Positions 31,948-41,486 of a DNA stretch of 64,000 nucleotides are shown one piece after another. Every line of letters starts with the position of its first letter. Positions within the stretch are counted from its first letter, which is position 1. Made by a program: the position numbers and the translations under genes. The stretch covers positions 1-64,000 of the forward strand of contig CANBFE010000008.1 of assembly GCA_947367855.1 (NCBI GenBank), read 5' to 3'. A model generated the notes under the pieces. The model did not search any database and had not been told where the DNA came from. It was given only the letters and a program-made list of their open reading frames with translations. The stretch comes from an uncultured Lachnospiraceae bacterium (GTDB taxonomy: Bacteria; Bacillota; Clostridia; Lachnospirales; Lachnospiraceae).

Positions 31948-34401
31948 TTATTTCTTATTTTTTTCCTGATTGACTTTCATGGTCAAGCTGATGCGCTTCT
32001 TGGCCTCGTCCACTCCAAGTACCTGAACCTCCACGATATCCCCCACTGCCACCGCGTCCAGGGGATGTTTGATGAAGCGGTCCGTGATCTGGGAGATGTG
32101 CACCAGTCCGTCCTGGTGTACCCCGATGTCCACAAATACGCCAAAGTCAATGACATTCCGGACGGTTCCCTTGAGAATCATGCCGGGTTTCAGATCCTTC
32201 ATATCCAGTACGTCGCTGCGCAGGATGGGCTTGGGGCTGTCGTCCCTGGGGTCTCTGGCGGGCTTTTCCAGTTCTTTCAGGATATCCGTCAGGGTAATCT
32301 CGCCGATGCCCAGTTCCTCCGCCAGCTGCTTTCTGTCTTTAATGCGGCTTGCAAACCTGGCCAGAACGCCTGTGGCGGCAGCGTTCTCACCTGCATCCTG
32401 CCTTCTGCCGCCCTCAGGCGCATCCCCGGACGTCTTCCGGTTCTCGGCTGCGGAAGGTGATCCGCCCATGGCCGCCGCCAGAGCCTTCCCCATGGCGGTG
32501 TTAGTGTTGGATATGCGGATTTCCTTCTGTTTCTGCTTTTTCCGGGCATCCTGGGCCTTTGTTTCCGCTTTCTCCCCGGAGCGCTTCTGTGCCTCCGCCT
32601 GGGCAGGCTTTCCTGCCTTCCTCTCCTGCGCAGCTTTGCGCTGCAGTTCCCGCACATCCTCCATGGTAAGTCCCAGTTTGTCCAGAAGCTTCATGGCCGC
32701 TTCATAGGATTCCGGGTGGACACTGGTGGCATCCAGGGGATTGTCCCCGTCCAGAATCCGCATAAAGCCCGCGCACTGTTCGAAAGCTTTGGGTCCCAGT
32801 TTCGCCACCTTCAGCAGCTGTCTGCGGTTGGTAAAGCGTCCGTTGTTCTCCCTGTAGTCTACGATATTCCGTGCAATTGTCTTGTTGATTCCGGATATGT
32901 ACTCCAGAAGGGAGGCTGAGGCGGTATTCAGGTCCACGCCCACCTTGTTCACACTGTCCTCCACCACGCCGCTCAGGGCTTCGCTGAGCTTTTTCTGGTT
33001 CATGTCGTGCTGATACTGTCCCACGCCGATGGATTTGGGATCAATCTTCACCAGTTCCGCCAGGGGATCCTGCAGTCTTCTGGCAATGGAGGCTGCGCTC
33101 CTCTGTCCCACGTCAAAATTGGGGAATTCTTCCGTGGCCAGCTTACTGGCGGAGTATACACTGGCGCCGGCCTCGCTGACTATCACATACTGCACAGGTC
33201 TGTCCAGTTCTTTCAGCAGATCCACAATAATCTGCTCCGATTCCCTGGAAGCTGTGCCGTTGCCCACGGAGATCAGATCCACATGATATTTGCTGATGAG
33301 TTTCTTCAGTTCCCGTTTGGACTCCTCCACCTTATTCTGGGGCGCGGTGGGGTAGATCACCTTGGTATCCAGGACTTTACCGGTCTGGTCAACCACCGCC
33401 AGCTTACAGCCGGTGCGGAAGGCCGGGTCCCATCCCAGAACCACCTTCCCCGCAATGGGAGGCTGCAGCAGGAGCTGTTCCAGATTCTTGCCGAACACGG
33501 TGATAGCGCCGTCCTCCGCCTTTTCCGTCATGTCGCTTCGGATCTCCCGCTCAATGGCCGGGGCGATGAGCCGCTGATAGCTGTCCTCAATGACCTCTCT
33601 CAGCACCGGGGTAGTGTAGGGATTTTCCCCGGTGACGGTCTTCTTCTCCAGATAGCGCAGAATCCGCTCCTCCGGGGCATTGACTTTCACGGTCAACATC
33701 TTTTCCGCCTCACCCCGGTTCAGGGCCAGTACCCTGTGGCCTGCAACCTTTTTCACAGGCTCTTCAAAATTATAGTACATCTCATAAACACTCTGGACTT
33801 TTTCATCTTTGGCCGCGCTGACTATGACTCCTTCTTCCACAGTGGCCTCCCGGATATAGCTGCGGTGATCCGCATTATCGGAAATGGCCTCCGCAAGAAT
33901 GTCCTTTGCTCCCTGGAGAGCCTCCTGGGGTGTGGAAACCTTTTTTTCCTCCTCCACATCACCGGCTGTGACGTATTTGGCCGCTTCCTCAAGGACAGGC
34001 GCCTGGGCATTCTGGGCCAGAATGTACTCAGCCAGTCCGTCCAGTCCCTTGGCCTTGGCCACGCTTGCCCGGGTCTTTCTCTTGGGACGGTAGGGACGGT
34101 ACAGATCTTCCACCACCACCAGGGTCTGGGCCGCCAGGATTTTCTCCCGCAGCTCCTCCGTCAGCTTTCCCTGTTCCTGGATGCTGCCCAGGACCTGCTC
34201 CTTCTTCTCCTCCAGGTTGCGCAGGTAGGTGAGCCGCTCATGAAGATCCCTGAGCTGCTCGTCATTCAGGGAGCCTGTCACTTCCTTTCTGTATCGGGAA
34301 ATAAAGGGAATGGTACAGCCTTCGTCAATAAGCTTGACCGCAGCCTCCACCTGCCACTTTTCCACCTTCAGTTCTTCTTTGATCGTCTGAAAAATGTCCA
34401 T
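31948..34401 (-). CDS. tex: Tex-family S1 RNA-binding transcription accessory protein
   Basis: This protein is about 817 residues from ATG 34401 (MDIFQTIKEELKVEKWQVEAAVKL, the usual Tex N-terminus). A longer upstream reading frame lacks conservation. Domains in order: N-terminal helical Tex domain with SRYRKEVTGSLNDEQLRDL, YqgF/RNase H-like domain (LGWDPAFRTGCKLAVVD), helix-hairpin-helix pair (LLEYISGINKTIARNIVDYREN), and a C-terminal S1 domain (VRNVIDFGVFVDIGVHQDGLVHIS). Between HhH and S1 is an unusually long charged Ala/Lys/Gln-rich insert of about 130 residues. It binds nucleic acids; its exact role in transcription is not settled. Confidence 0.92.
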   Translation of the reverse strand: MDIFQTIKEELKVEKWQVEAAVKLIDEGCTIPFISRYRKEVTGSLNDEQLRDLHERLTYLRNLEEKKEQVLGSIQEQGKLTEELREKILAAQTLVVVEDLYRPYRPKRKTRASVAKAKGLDGLAEYILAQNAQAPVLEEAAKYVTAGDVEEEKKVSTPQEALQGAKDILAEAISDNADHRSYIREATVEEGVIVSAAKDEKVQSVYEMYYNFEEPVKKVAGHRVLALNRGEAEKMLTVKVNAPEERILRYLEKKTVTGENPYTTPVLREVIEDSYQRLIAPAIEREIRSDMTEKAEDGAITVFGKNLEQLLLQPPIAGKVVLGWDPAFRTGCKLAVVDQTGKVLDTKVIYPTAPQNKVEESKRELKKLISKYHVDLISVGNGTASRESEQIIVDLLKELDRPVQYVIVSEAGASVYSASKLATEEFPNFDVGQRSAASIARRLQDPLAELVKIDPKSIGVGQYQHDMNQKKLSEALSGVVEDSVNKVGVDLNTASASLLEYISGINKTIARNIVDYRENNGRFTNRRQLLKVAKLGPKAFEQCAGFMRILDGDNPLDATSVHPESYEAAMKLLDKLGLTMEDVRELQRKAAQERKAGKPAQAEAQKRSGEKAETKAQDARKKQKQKEIRISNTNTAMGKALAAAMGGSPSAAENRKTSGDAPEGGRRQDAGENAAATGVLARFASRIKDRKQLAEELGIGEITLTDILKELEKPARDPRDDSPKPILRSDVLDMKDLKPGMILKGTVRNVIDFGVFVDIGVHQDGLVHISQITDRFIKHPLDAVAVGDIVEVQVLGVDEAKKRISLTMKVNQEKNKK

Positions 34402-34566
34402 CGTAAACCTTGCCTTTCTTTCCGGGAATGCCGCTGCCTGAAAAAGCGGCTCCCTTTCTTGCTGATAACCATCAACAATTATACTGGAAAAAGGCGGAAA
34501 CTGCAATCCTAAGTTGCGTTTTGCGGGACCTGCCTTCAGCCTCAGACGACATGCCGGAACAGCGCC

Positions 34567-36876
34567 TTACTCAGCCAGATACATTTTCAGCCCGTCCTCA
34601 ATCTTCTGAATGGTATCCTCTTTGGACTGAGAGCCGTCCAGGAATCCGCCCACACACTCGGTGAGCACTTCCAGAATCTTGGCGTCCTCCTTCACAGGCT
34701 TATCCAGTCCTTCGCACAGGGCGGCCAGATTCTCCGCCGTCTCCCGAGGATAGGCCTCACTGGAAAATTCCAGATAGCTGCCGTCGTCTCCCTTGATCAT
34801 GGTGGCCGCGGCGTACATGGAACGGTCCTTTGCCGCCAGTTTCTGCAGCGCCGCCCGGTTTACCGGGAAACCGCTGTAGGATTCCATGCTCTGCACTTCC
34901 TCCGACAGGGCAAAGCGCAGGAAATCCCTGGCCGTGTCCATATGCTGGCTCTTGGAACTGATTCCTATCTGCTGAGAGGGAATGAAACGGTTGTCAAAGG
35001 CAGTATATACCCCCTTGATATAATCCACCATGGACATGGGGAACATGCAGTCGATAAATCCCACTGCCTTTTCAAAGGCCAGTTTTGTTTCGGAAGACAG
35101 CTCCCACATACCAGGGGTGACTTCATTCTCGGAGCGGGTTTGAATGATACCGCAGTTATCCCCGATTGCCTTCAGATAATCCAGGTATTTTCCCATAGCT
35201 TCCCGGTCCAGCTGCTTTTCGCTGACAATCTCTGCGCAGAAATAAGGATAAAATTCAGCCACCAGTTCCGCCGCTGTGCGGTTTCCCAGATAACTCTCCT
35301 GCTTCTGGGCCAAAAATCCTGCCAGTGCCTCCATGGAGCGCATATCCTCCACGGCAATATCCCTTCCCATGGCAATCCGGAAGCCAAACTGAAGAGGCAC
35401 CACATATCTCTTACCGTCCTCCCGCACATAAGCCCCCGTAATATTGGACAGCAGTTCTCCCCCGTCCTCCAGGGGTTTCAGAATATCCTCCACATCCGCA
35501 AGAAGCCCCTTGTCCGCATAGGAATCCATATTCAGATGGTCCATCACCACCAGGTCCGGCGCCTGGTCCCCCATAAGCATGGTGTTCAGCTTCTGGTATA
35601 CGGCATCGTAATCCGGGGTGTCAAAGTAGTACTGAGGATAGGCGCTTTCTATGTTGATCAGCACCTCCGGATGGGCCTTGTGGTACAGGGTGGCGGCCTG
35701 TTTCAGCAGGGGATCTTCATAAACCGTGTACAATTTCAGAACTTCCGTCACCTCGGAAACCGCATCCGGGTCATACTCGTACCGGTTCAGCTTCATTCCT
35801 CCCTCTACCTGGAACAGGGCGTACAGTGTTCCGTCCTCCATTGCGGCAAAATCAATGCACCAACAGTCCGATACGGAAAAATCCGTGTCCATTCCCAGGG
35901 CCAACTGTTCCCACTGTCCTTCAGCTCCCCCTGACAGCTTAAAGATTCCCTCCTCGCTGCCTGCAAACAAAGTGCCGTCCTGCAAAGCGGCCAGGGCCAG
36001 GCTTCCCACACCGCCCACTGTAACCCCGCCTTCCGCTGCCTGGACGGAAGGATAGGGAATGCTCTGGGCATCTGCCGTTTTCCCTCCGGTATATTTCTCG
36101 ATATGGCCGCTTTCGTCCGGTGAACGGAGATAGAAATCGCTCCCGTGAACCACAATGCCGCCCTCGTAATAAGCCTGCATATCTCCCGTCTCCAGGATAC
36201 TGCCGTCCTCCCCGGACAACACCTGCATGGACATCATAGTAAGCGCTGCCAGACTGCCGTTATCCAATGCCGCCAGACTGGTGACAATCTCGTAGCCGCC
36301 GGTGCTTTCATTGGGCACGGTCCATTCCTGGGGCGTAATCTCCAGGGCCGTATCTCCCTGCCCCTTCCAGAGCCTGGTCCGGAAAGACTCCTCATCCTCC
36401 GCCTGATATCCTGCATACAGATATTGGGTGCCCCCTTCTCCCTGGGCAATCCCCAGCTCTATCCAGTCCGCTGCAGGAAGGTCCATGGCCGCAAGCCACC
36501 CCTGGGTTACCTCCGCAAAGCCCTCTCCCTGTTTCTCCCACTCGCTTACTATGGTTTTGCCGTTCTCCTGTTCCGTTGCCAAAAGGCGCAGCTTCCCTTC
36601 TGCCGTATACATCTGTATGATTGACCGATCCTGCAGTTCCTGGGGAAGGGTCTCCTGCTTCTCCACATACCGCCCTTTTCCCAACTGGTCCGGCTCTCCC
36701 CCTGCCTGCCCGGCCCCGCTGCCGCCTTCACTGTCTGCGCTACCGCTGCCCACGCTGCCTTCACTGCCCATGCTGCCGCTCTCCTGTCCCGCTTTTCCGC
36801 AGCCGCCCAACAGACCTGCAACCAACGCACCGGCCACAATGGCCGCCAACCACTTTCCTGGTTTTGTTTTTCTCAT
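34567..36876 (-). CDS. large extracellular solute-binding lipoprotein
   Basis: This 769-residue protein has a lipoprotein signal peptide (lipobox LLGGCG, Cys near 27) and a Gly/Ser-rich spacer. A beta-rich region of about 320 residues has recurring DGTLxA/DNGSLAAL segments, suggesting a propeller-like domain. The C-terminal ~380 residues are a family 1-type solute-binding domain (QAATLYHKAHPEVLINIE ... DLVVMDHLNMDSYADKGLLADVEDIL). It is almost twice the usual SBP length and has no ABC permease genes nearby. It lies downstream of a two-component system and a membrane protein, so it could be a sensory ligand-binding partner rather than a transporter component. Confidence 0.82.
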   Translation of the reverse strand: MRKTKPGKWLAAIVAGALVAGLLGGCGKAGQESGSMGSEGSVGSGSADSEGGSGAGQAGGEPDQLGKGRYVEKQETLPQELQDRSIIQMYTAEGKLRLLATEQENGKTIVSEWEKQGEGFAEVTQGWLAAMDLPAADWIELGIAQGEGGTQYLYAGYQAEDEESFRTRLWKGQGDTALEITPQEWTVPNESTGGYEIVTSLAALDNGSLAALTMMSMQVLSGEDGSILETGDMQAYYEGGIVVHGSDFYLRSPDESGHIEKYTGGKTADAQSIPYPSVQAAEGGVTVGGVGSLALAALQDGTLFAGSEEGIFKLSGGAEGQWEQLALGMDTDFSVSDCWCIDFAAMEDGTLYALFQVEGGMKLNRYEYDPDAVSEVTEVLKLYTVYEDPLLKQAATLYHKAHPEVLINIESAYPQYYFDTPDYDAVYQKLNTMLMGDQAPDLVVMDHLNMDSYADKGLLADVEDILKPLEDGGELLSNITGAYVREDGKRYVVPLQFGFRIAMGRDIAVEDMRSMEALAGFLAQKQESYLGNRTAAELVAEFYPYFCAEIVSEKQLDREAMGKYLDYLKAIGDNCGIIQTRSENEVTPGMWELSSETKLAFEKAVGFIDCMFPMSMVDYIKGVYTAFDNRFIPSQQIGISSKSQHMDTARDFLRFALSEEVQSMESYSGFPVNRAALQKLAAKDRSMYAAATMIKGDDGSYLEFSSEAYPRETAENLAALCEGLDKPVKEDAKILEVLTECVGGFLDGSQSKEDTIQKIEDGLKMYLAE

Positions 36877-37045
36877 TTTCCGTTACCTCCCAACGGGGAT
36901 CATAGCCCCTTTTTCTGGAATTGTTTCCCGGCTTCCCGGAATTCCCATGTCTATGATGGTAACAGAAAAATGTCATAGGCCTGTGTCCTACTTGTGCCTA
37001 AGTTGTAAATTCGGCAATCGTTCAGCATTGCGCGCTCATGCATGC

Positions 37046-37888
37046 CTACTCTGTCCCAAGGCCCAGTTCAACGGTAAAAATCTCCGAAACTCCCTCATAG
37101 TCCCCGGAGATATCGGCAATGGCTATGGTACTGGTTCTCACGGAGGCATATACTCCTTCCTCTCCCACGGTCTGCCGCATTTCCCAACCGTCTGCAGCCA
37201 TTTCCGAGTTCAGCATCACATAGCTTCCCCCCAGTCCAAAGGAATCTCCGTAGTCCGTCAGCAGAGTCATGATTCCGTCTTTTTCCTGATATTCCACCGG
37301 CATCTGTCCGCTGATGGACACAGTCGCCTGCAGCACCTGCCCTGTAACTCCGTTCAGGGTCAGCGCCACCGTAAGGTCCGGGACATACAGCCATACACTC
37401 CAGCAGCCGAAGAGGGGATTTCCCTCCCCGCTTTCCACATCCGCCTGCCAGTTCCAGAGGTAGCAGTTGGCGGTAATCTCCTGAAGTGTGTAGTCTGCCA
37501 TGCCCAGATGGGGCATTAAAAAGTTCTCCGTCCAGTCCCTGCCGCATTCCATGGCCTCAGCCATGGACATTTGACCCTGCCAGGGTTCATGGGGCCAGGG
37601 ATCCGTGCCCTTCTCCAGTCTCTCCACCACCTGCCTCAGTTCCTCCCCTGTCAGCAGGGCCTGTACTGCCTCCACATCCTGCGTCTCCCAGGTGGTCATG
37701 GTTTCCCCCTGAACCGGGATCTCCACTCTCCCTCCGGAATGCAGCAGCTTTTCCGCCTCTCCGGAGAGGATATTCTGTACCAGAAACAGTCCCCCGAACC
37801 CGATTCCCAATGCAGCCAAGATCCCTGCCCCATTGGCAAGCAGGCTTCCTGCCCCGGATATCCTGCTTCCCTGCCTGTCCTCACTCAT
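37046..37888 (-). CDS. membrane-anchored protein of unknown function, linked to a two-component system
   Basis: This protein is about 280 residues from ATG 37888 (MSEDRQG). A short cytoplasmic N-terminus and one membrane segment (about 16-38) precede a large extracytoplasmic domain. That domain includes a helical part (VEAVQALLTGEELRQVVERLEKG) and a beta-rich C-terminal part with LTLNGVTGQVLQATVSISG and YVMLNSEMAADGWEMRQTV. The GVTGQVL stretch recalls PepSY-like or signal-modulating domains, but I cannot assign it. It overlaps the end of the histidine kinase gene by 8 nt, so it probably takes part in the same signalling pathway. Confidence 0.68.
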   Translation of the reverse strand: MSEDRQGSRISGAGSLLANGAGILAALGIGFGGLFLVQNILSGEAEKLLHSGGRVEIPVQGETMTTWETQDVEAVQALLTGEELRQVVERLEKGTDPWPHEPWQGQMSMAEAMECGRDWTENFLMPHLGMADYTLQEITANCYLWNWQADVESGEGNPLFGCWSVWLYVPDLTVALTLNGVTGQVLQATVSISGQMPVEYQEKDGIMTLLTDYGDSFGLGGSYVMLNSEMAADGWEMRQTVGEEGVYASVRTSTIAIADISGDYEGVSEIFTVELGLGTE

Positions 37889-39464
37889 CCTTATCCGCCT
37901 CCTCTTCCTGCGCACATTTCAGGCAGAAAGTCACTTCCGTGCCCGCGCCCCTGCTGCTTTGAAACTGCAGACTGCTTCCGTGGATCCTGGCAATCCTGTC
38001 TGCCAGCGCCAGCCCCAGGCCTGCCCCGTGCTGCTTCCTGGAGCGCGCCTTGTCCACCATATAGAACGCCTCCGTAATCCGGGACAGGACTTCTTCCTCC
38101 ATACCGCAGCCATTGTCCCGGACACTGATCCGGTAGCTGCCCGCCTCCTCCTTTCCCTGAAGCGTGATCTTGCTGCTGCCCGCCTTCACGGAATTGTCCA
38201 CCAGATTGATGAGCAGGGTCTTCAGCAGATCATAATCCACCATGACATAGGCGGCCTGGGCTTCCAGGCACAAATCCACCTGTTTCTCCGCCAGAAACGG
38301 GCCAAGCCCCTCCGCCGCATCCTTCAGCAGTTCCTCCGCGGGCATTTCCTCCAGGGGAAATGTCTGCCGTCCCAGTACCGTCAGCTCCATCAGCTTAAAA
38401 GACAGGGACTCCAGGCGCATCCCCTCATTCCAGATATGCCAGGAGGCCTTGCGGATCTCCTCCCGGGAGAGCTCCTTTTGATAGAGGGTATCCGCATACC
38501 CGATAATAGAAGTCAGAGGCGTCTTCAGTTCATGGGCAAAATTCGCCACAAAATCCTCTTTTTCCCTTGCCGCCCGGGACAGCTCCCCGATCTTGTCCTC
38601 CACGGCCCCTGCCATCTGGTTAAAGCTTTCCGCCAGTTCCCCGATTTCATCCCTGCCTGACATGGCCAGACGCTCCTCATAATACCCCTCCGCCATCCGC
38701 CGGGCCGCCCGGGACATCCGTTTTAAAGGCCTGGTCAGAAAAGCGGACAGCATCCCCATGAGCACCATGCCCGCCGCCATGGCCCCCAGATAGCACCGCA
38801 CAAAATACTGCCGCATAATTTCCTGCTGCTGTATAGCCTTGGTAATATCCCACTGGGTGACAAAACAGACCTTCCCCTGGGCTTCCTCTATTTGAGCCGC
38901 CACTTGCTCCTCCGGCATCTCAACCCATACCTCCCCCTCCCGGGTCTGGTCCTGGTCCTCCTTCCAGAAACTCCACGTCACCTCAGGCAATACGGTTTTA
39001 TCGTATTTTAATACGCTTCCCACCAAAATGGAACTGCCCTCCGGCCTGTCCAGAAACTGATAGACATGGGCCTCTTCCGACAGCCCCTCCAAAAAACCCG
39101 GGTCCAGATCCCCTATCTCCGAATAGAGAAGGGTTCCCTCCTCCGAATAGAAGGCCGCAGGAACGCTGATCTCCTCTGCCAGAACGCCGAAAAGGGAACC
39201 CATCGACTCCGCCTGTCTGACGGTCAGAATCTGCCCTGCATCCGAAAAGGGCTCCTCCATATCCACAACCACGGAAACATCCGTATAAGACAGCAGCGCA
39301 GACTGAACCGTAAATTTATCATACTGGTACTGCTTCAGGGCGAAATCCGCCTCCCTGGCCATACTGCTTTCCATGGAATAATGCAGCAGAAAATAACCCG
39401 ACAGGGAGATGGCCAGACCGAACAAAAGCATGCCAAACAGAAAATATTTCGTAAAAAGCCGCAT
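37881..39464 (-). CDS. sensor histidine kinase
   Basis: This kinase is about 527 residues from ATG 39464 (MRLFTKYF). It has a first membrane helix (about 6-28), an extracytoplasmic sensor region of about 250 residues, a second helix (about 295-317), HAMP (RPLKRMSRAARRMAEGYYEE) and the HisKA motif HELKTPLTSIIGYADT. The HATPase motifs are NLVDNSVKAG, DNGCGMEEE and GAGLGLALADR. It starts 1 nt after the response-regulator stop and overlaps the next gene by 8 nt. Its partner is the adjacent OmpR-type regulator. The signal is unknown, possibly detected with the lipoprotein and membrane protein encoded downstream. Confidence 0.92.
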   Translation of the reverse strand: MRLFTKYFLFGMLLFGLAISLSGYFLLHYSMESSMAREADFALKQYQYDKFTVQSALLSYTDVSVVVDMEEPFSDAGQILTVRQAESMGSLFGVLAEEISVPAAFYSEEGTLLYSEIGDLDPGFLEGLSEEAHVYQFLDRPEGSSILVGSVLKYDKTVLPEVTWSFWKEDQDQTREGEVWVEMPEEQVAAQIEEAQGKVCFVTQWDITKAIQQQEIMRQYFVRCYLGAMAAGMVLMGMLSAFLTRPLKRMSRAARRMAEGYYEERLAMSGRDEIGELAESFNQMAGAVEDKIGELSRAAREKEDFVANFAHELKTPLTSIIGYADTLYQKELSREEIRKASWHIWNEGMRLESLSFKLMELTVLGRQTFPLEEMPAEELLKDAAEGLGPFLAEKQVDLCLEAQAAYVMVDYDLLKTLLINLVDNSVKAGSSKITLQGKEEAGSYRISVRDNGCGMEEEVLSRITEAFYMVDKARSRKQHGAGLGLALADRIARIHGSSLQFQSSRGAGTEVTFCLKCAQEEEADKDE

Positions 39465-39465
39465 T

Positions 39466-40119
39466 CTACCCCTCCAGCCTGTAGCCAATCCGGAACACCG
39501 TCTTAATCCGGTCCTCCCATCCCAGTTTTCTGCGAAGCCGCTGAATATGGGCATCCAGAGTTCTGGTCTCTCCCATAAAGGGTTCTTTCCACACTTTTTC
39601 GTACAGCTGATCACGGTACAGCGCAATGTTTTTGTTCTGGACCAGTTCCACCAGAAGGTCAAACTCCTTCACTGTCAGCGTCACCGGAACACCGCCTTTC
39701 ATCACCTGCCTGGAATCCGTGGAAATCACCACATCCCCCAGTTCCAACTGTCTGGCGCCGATTCCCATACGGCGCAGCACAGCCTCCACTCTGGCCAGAA
39801 GCTCCCCTACCTGAAACGGTTTGGTCAGATAGTCGTCCGCCCCTGCCTTCAGTCCCCGGATCCTGTCCTCCACGGCTCCCTTTGCGGTGAGAAAGATCAC
39901 CGGCGTCCCCAGGGGCCTGATGTAGTCCAGCAGCTCGTAGCCGTCCACCTCCGGAAGCATGATATCCAGCAGCGCCAGGTCAAACCTCCCCTGCTCAATA
40001 TAATCCGCACCCTCCAGGCCGTCATGGGCCAGCGTGCAGCGATACCCTTCCGCAGTCAGATTCATATAGATCAGCTCGGCAATCGCCGGGTCATCCTCCA
40101 CAATCAAGATATCCGCCAA
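39466..40119 (-). CDS. OmpR-family response regulator
   Basis: This DNA-binding regulator of about 217 residues has a receiver domain with the acidic pocket IVEDD, the phospho-acceptor Asp in LALLDIMLPEVDG and the conserved Lys in LTKPFQ. A C-terminal winged helix follows (VTLTVKEFDLLVELVQNKN ... RTLDAHIQRLRRKLG). The start is probably TTG at 40119, because GGGAGG lies at good spacing before it; a GTG at 40128 overlaps that site. It is likely to control this operon or the solute-binding lipoprotein gene. Confidence 0.9.
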   Translation of the reverse strand: MADILIVEDDPAIAELIYMNLTAEGYRCTLAHDGLEGADYIEQGRFDLALLDIMLPEVDGYELLDYIRPLGTPVIFLTAKGAVEDRIRGLKAGADDYLTKPFQVGELLARVEAVLRRMGIGARQLELGDVVISTDSRQVMKGGVPVTLTVKEFDLLVELVQNKNIALYRDQLYEKVWKEPFMGETRTLDAHIQRLRRKLGWEDRIKTVFRIGYRLEG

Positions 40120-40244
40120 AACCTCCACCTCCCTGCATTATTTTCTGTACAAATAATATGATATAATATTGTTTCCAAGTTGTACACAGCTTTTGCCAAA
40201 GTCCGCCTGTGCAACCGCACATGTGAAAAAAATCCAAAAAAGGA

Positions 40245-40273
40245 TTGCAAAATCCCCAAAAAAGCGGTTAAAT
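40245..40273 (+). promoter_or_regulatory. probable asnA promoter
   Basis: TTGCAA (40245-40250), a 17-nt spacer, then TTAAAT (40268-40273). It lies about 75 nt before the asnA start on the plus strand. Both boxes match 4 of 6 consensus bases. Confidence 0.45.
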
Positions 40274-40346
40274 AAGAAAGGATTCAGCAGCCGCGGCTCC
40301 GTGAGTCCTCTATTGTATGAATAAAACAGGAAGGGAACATAATATC

Positions 40347-41357
40347 ATGTCAAACTTTATATTACCAAAAGATTACAGATCCGGCCTGAACCTGTACGAC
40401 ACCCAGGTAGCCATCAAAACCGTCAAGGACTTCTTCCAGACCCTTCTGGCGGAACGTCTGCATCTTCTCAGAGTGTCTGCTCCCCTGATGGTGGACCCAA
40501 GGTCCGGCCTGAACGATAATCTGAACGGTGTGGAGCGCCCGGTTTCGTTCGATGTCAAATACCAGGACGGAAGAGAAGCTGAGATCGTCCACTCCCTTGC
40601 CAAATGGAAACGGTTCGCCCTGAAAAAATACGGCTTCTCCGTGGGGGAAGGACTCTACACGGACATGAGTGCCATCCGCAGGGACGAAGAAGCAGACAAT
40701 ATCCATTCCATCTATGTGGATCAGTGGGACTGGGAAAAAATCATTGAAAAAAAAGACCGCTGCCTGGACACCCTGAAGGATACTGTGCGGACTGTCTACA
40801 AAGTGCTCCGCAAAACAGAGAAGTATATGTCCATTCACTATGACTACATAGAAGAGATACTTCCTCACGACATTTTCTTTATCACCACCGGTGAACTGGA
40901 GGAAATGTATCCTGACAAGACCCCTAAGGAAAGCGAATACTGCATTGCAAAGGAAAAGGGCGCAGTCTGTCTCATGCAGATCGGCGGCCCCCTTGGAGAC
41001 GGCAAACCTCATGACGGCCGCGCCCCTGACTATGACGACTGGGCTCTGAATGCGGACATCATTGTCTACTATCCCGTTCTGGATATCGCCCTGGAGCTGT
41101 CCAGTATGGGCATCCGCGTGGACAGGGAAGCCCTGCTCTCCCAGCTTGCGGCAGCAGGCTGCCCGGAACGGGCAGAACTTCCCTTCCACCAGGCGGTTAT
41201 CAACGAAGAAGTGCCCTTCACCATCGGAGGCGGCATCGGCCAGTCCCGCATCTGTATGTTCTTCCTGCGCAAGGCCCACATCGGAGAAGTACAGTGCTCC
41301 CTGTGGCCTGCGGATGTGGTGGAAATAGCCCAAAAGGCAGGTGTACAGCTGCTGTAA
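40347..41357 (+). CDS. asnA: aspartate-ammonia ligase (asparagine synthetase A)
   Basis: This cytoplasmic enzyme makes asparagine from aspartate, ammonia and ATP. It is about 336 residues from ATG 40347 (MSNFILPKDYRSGLNLYDTQVAI), preceded by GGAAGGGA. Family signatures include LLRVSAPLMVDPRSGLNDNLNG, the YTDMSAIRRDE motif, and the C-terminal GGGIGQSRICMFFLRKAHIGEVQ. It has the class II aaRS-like fold known for AsnA. It is one of only three plus-strand genes in the window and is monocistronic, divergent from the response-regulator gene. Confidence 0.95.
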   Translation: MSNFILPKDYRSGLNLYDTQVAIKTVKDFFQTLLAERLHLLRVSAPLMVDPRSGLNDNLNGVERPVSFDVKYQDGREAEIVHSLAKWKRFALKKYGFSVGEGLYTDMSAIRRDEEADNIHSIYVDQWDWEKIIEKKDRCLDTLKDTVRTVYKVLRKTEKYMSIHYDYIEEILPHDIFFITTGELEEMYPDKTPKESEYCIAKEKGAVCLMQIGGPLGDGKPHDGRAPDYDDWALNADIIVYYPVLDIALELSSMGIRVDREALLSQLAAAGCPERAELPFHQAVINEEVPFTIGGGIGQSRICMFFLRKAHIGEVQCSLWPADVVEIAQKAGVQLL

Positions 41358-41486
41358 GCCCTGGATAAAATATTTCCTTGGATCTGCCAGGATGGAGAGA
41401 AACCATGATAACGCAAAAACAGCCTGGACGGCAAAAGAAACACACCATGTATTGCTTTTTGTCTTCCGCGCTGTTTTTCGTCTGAT

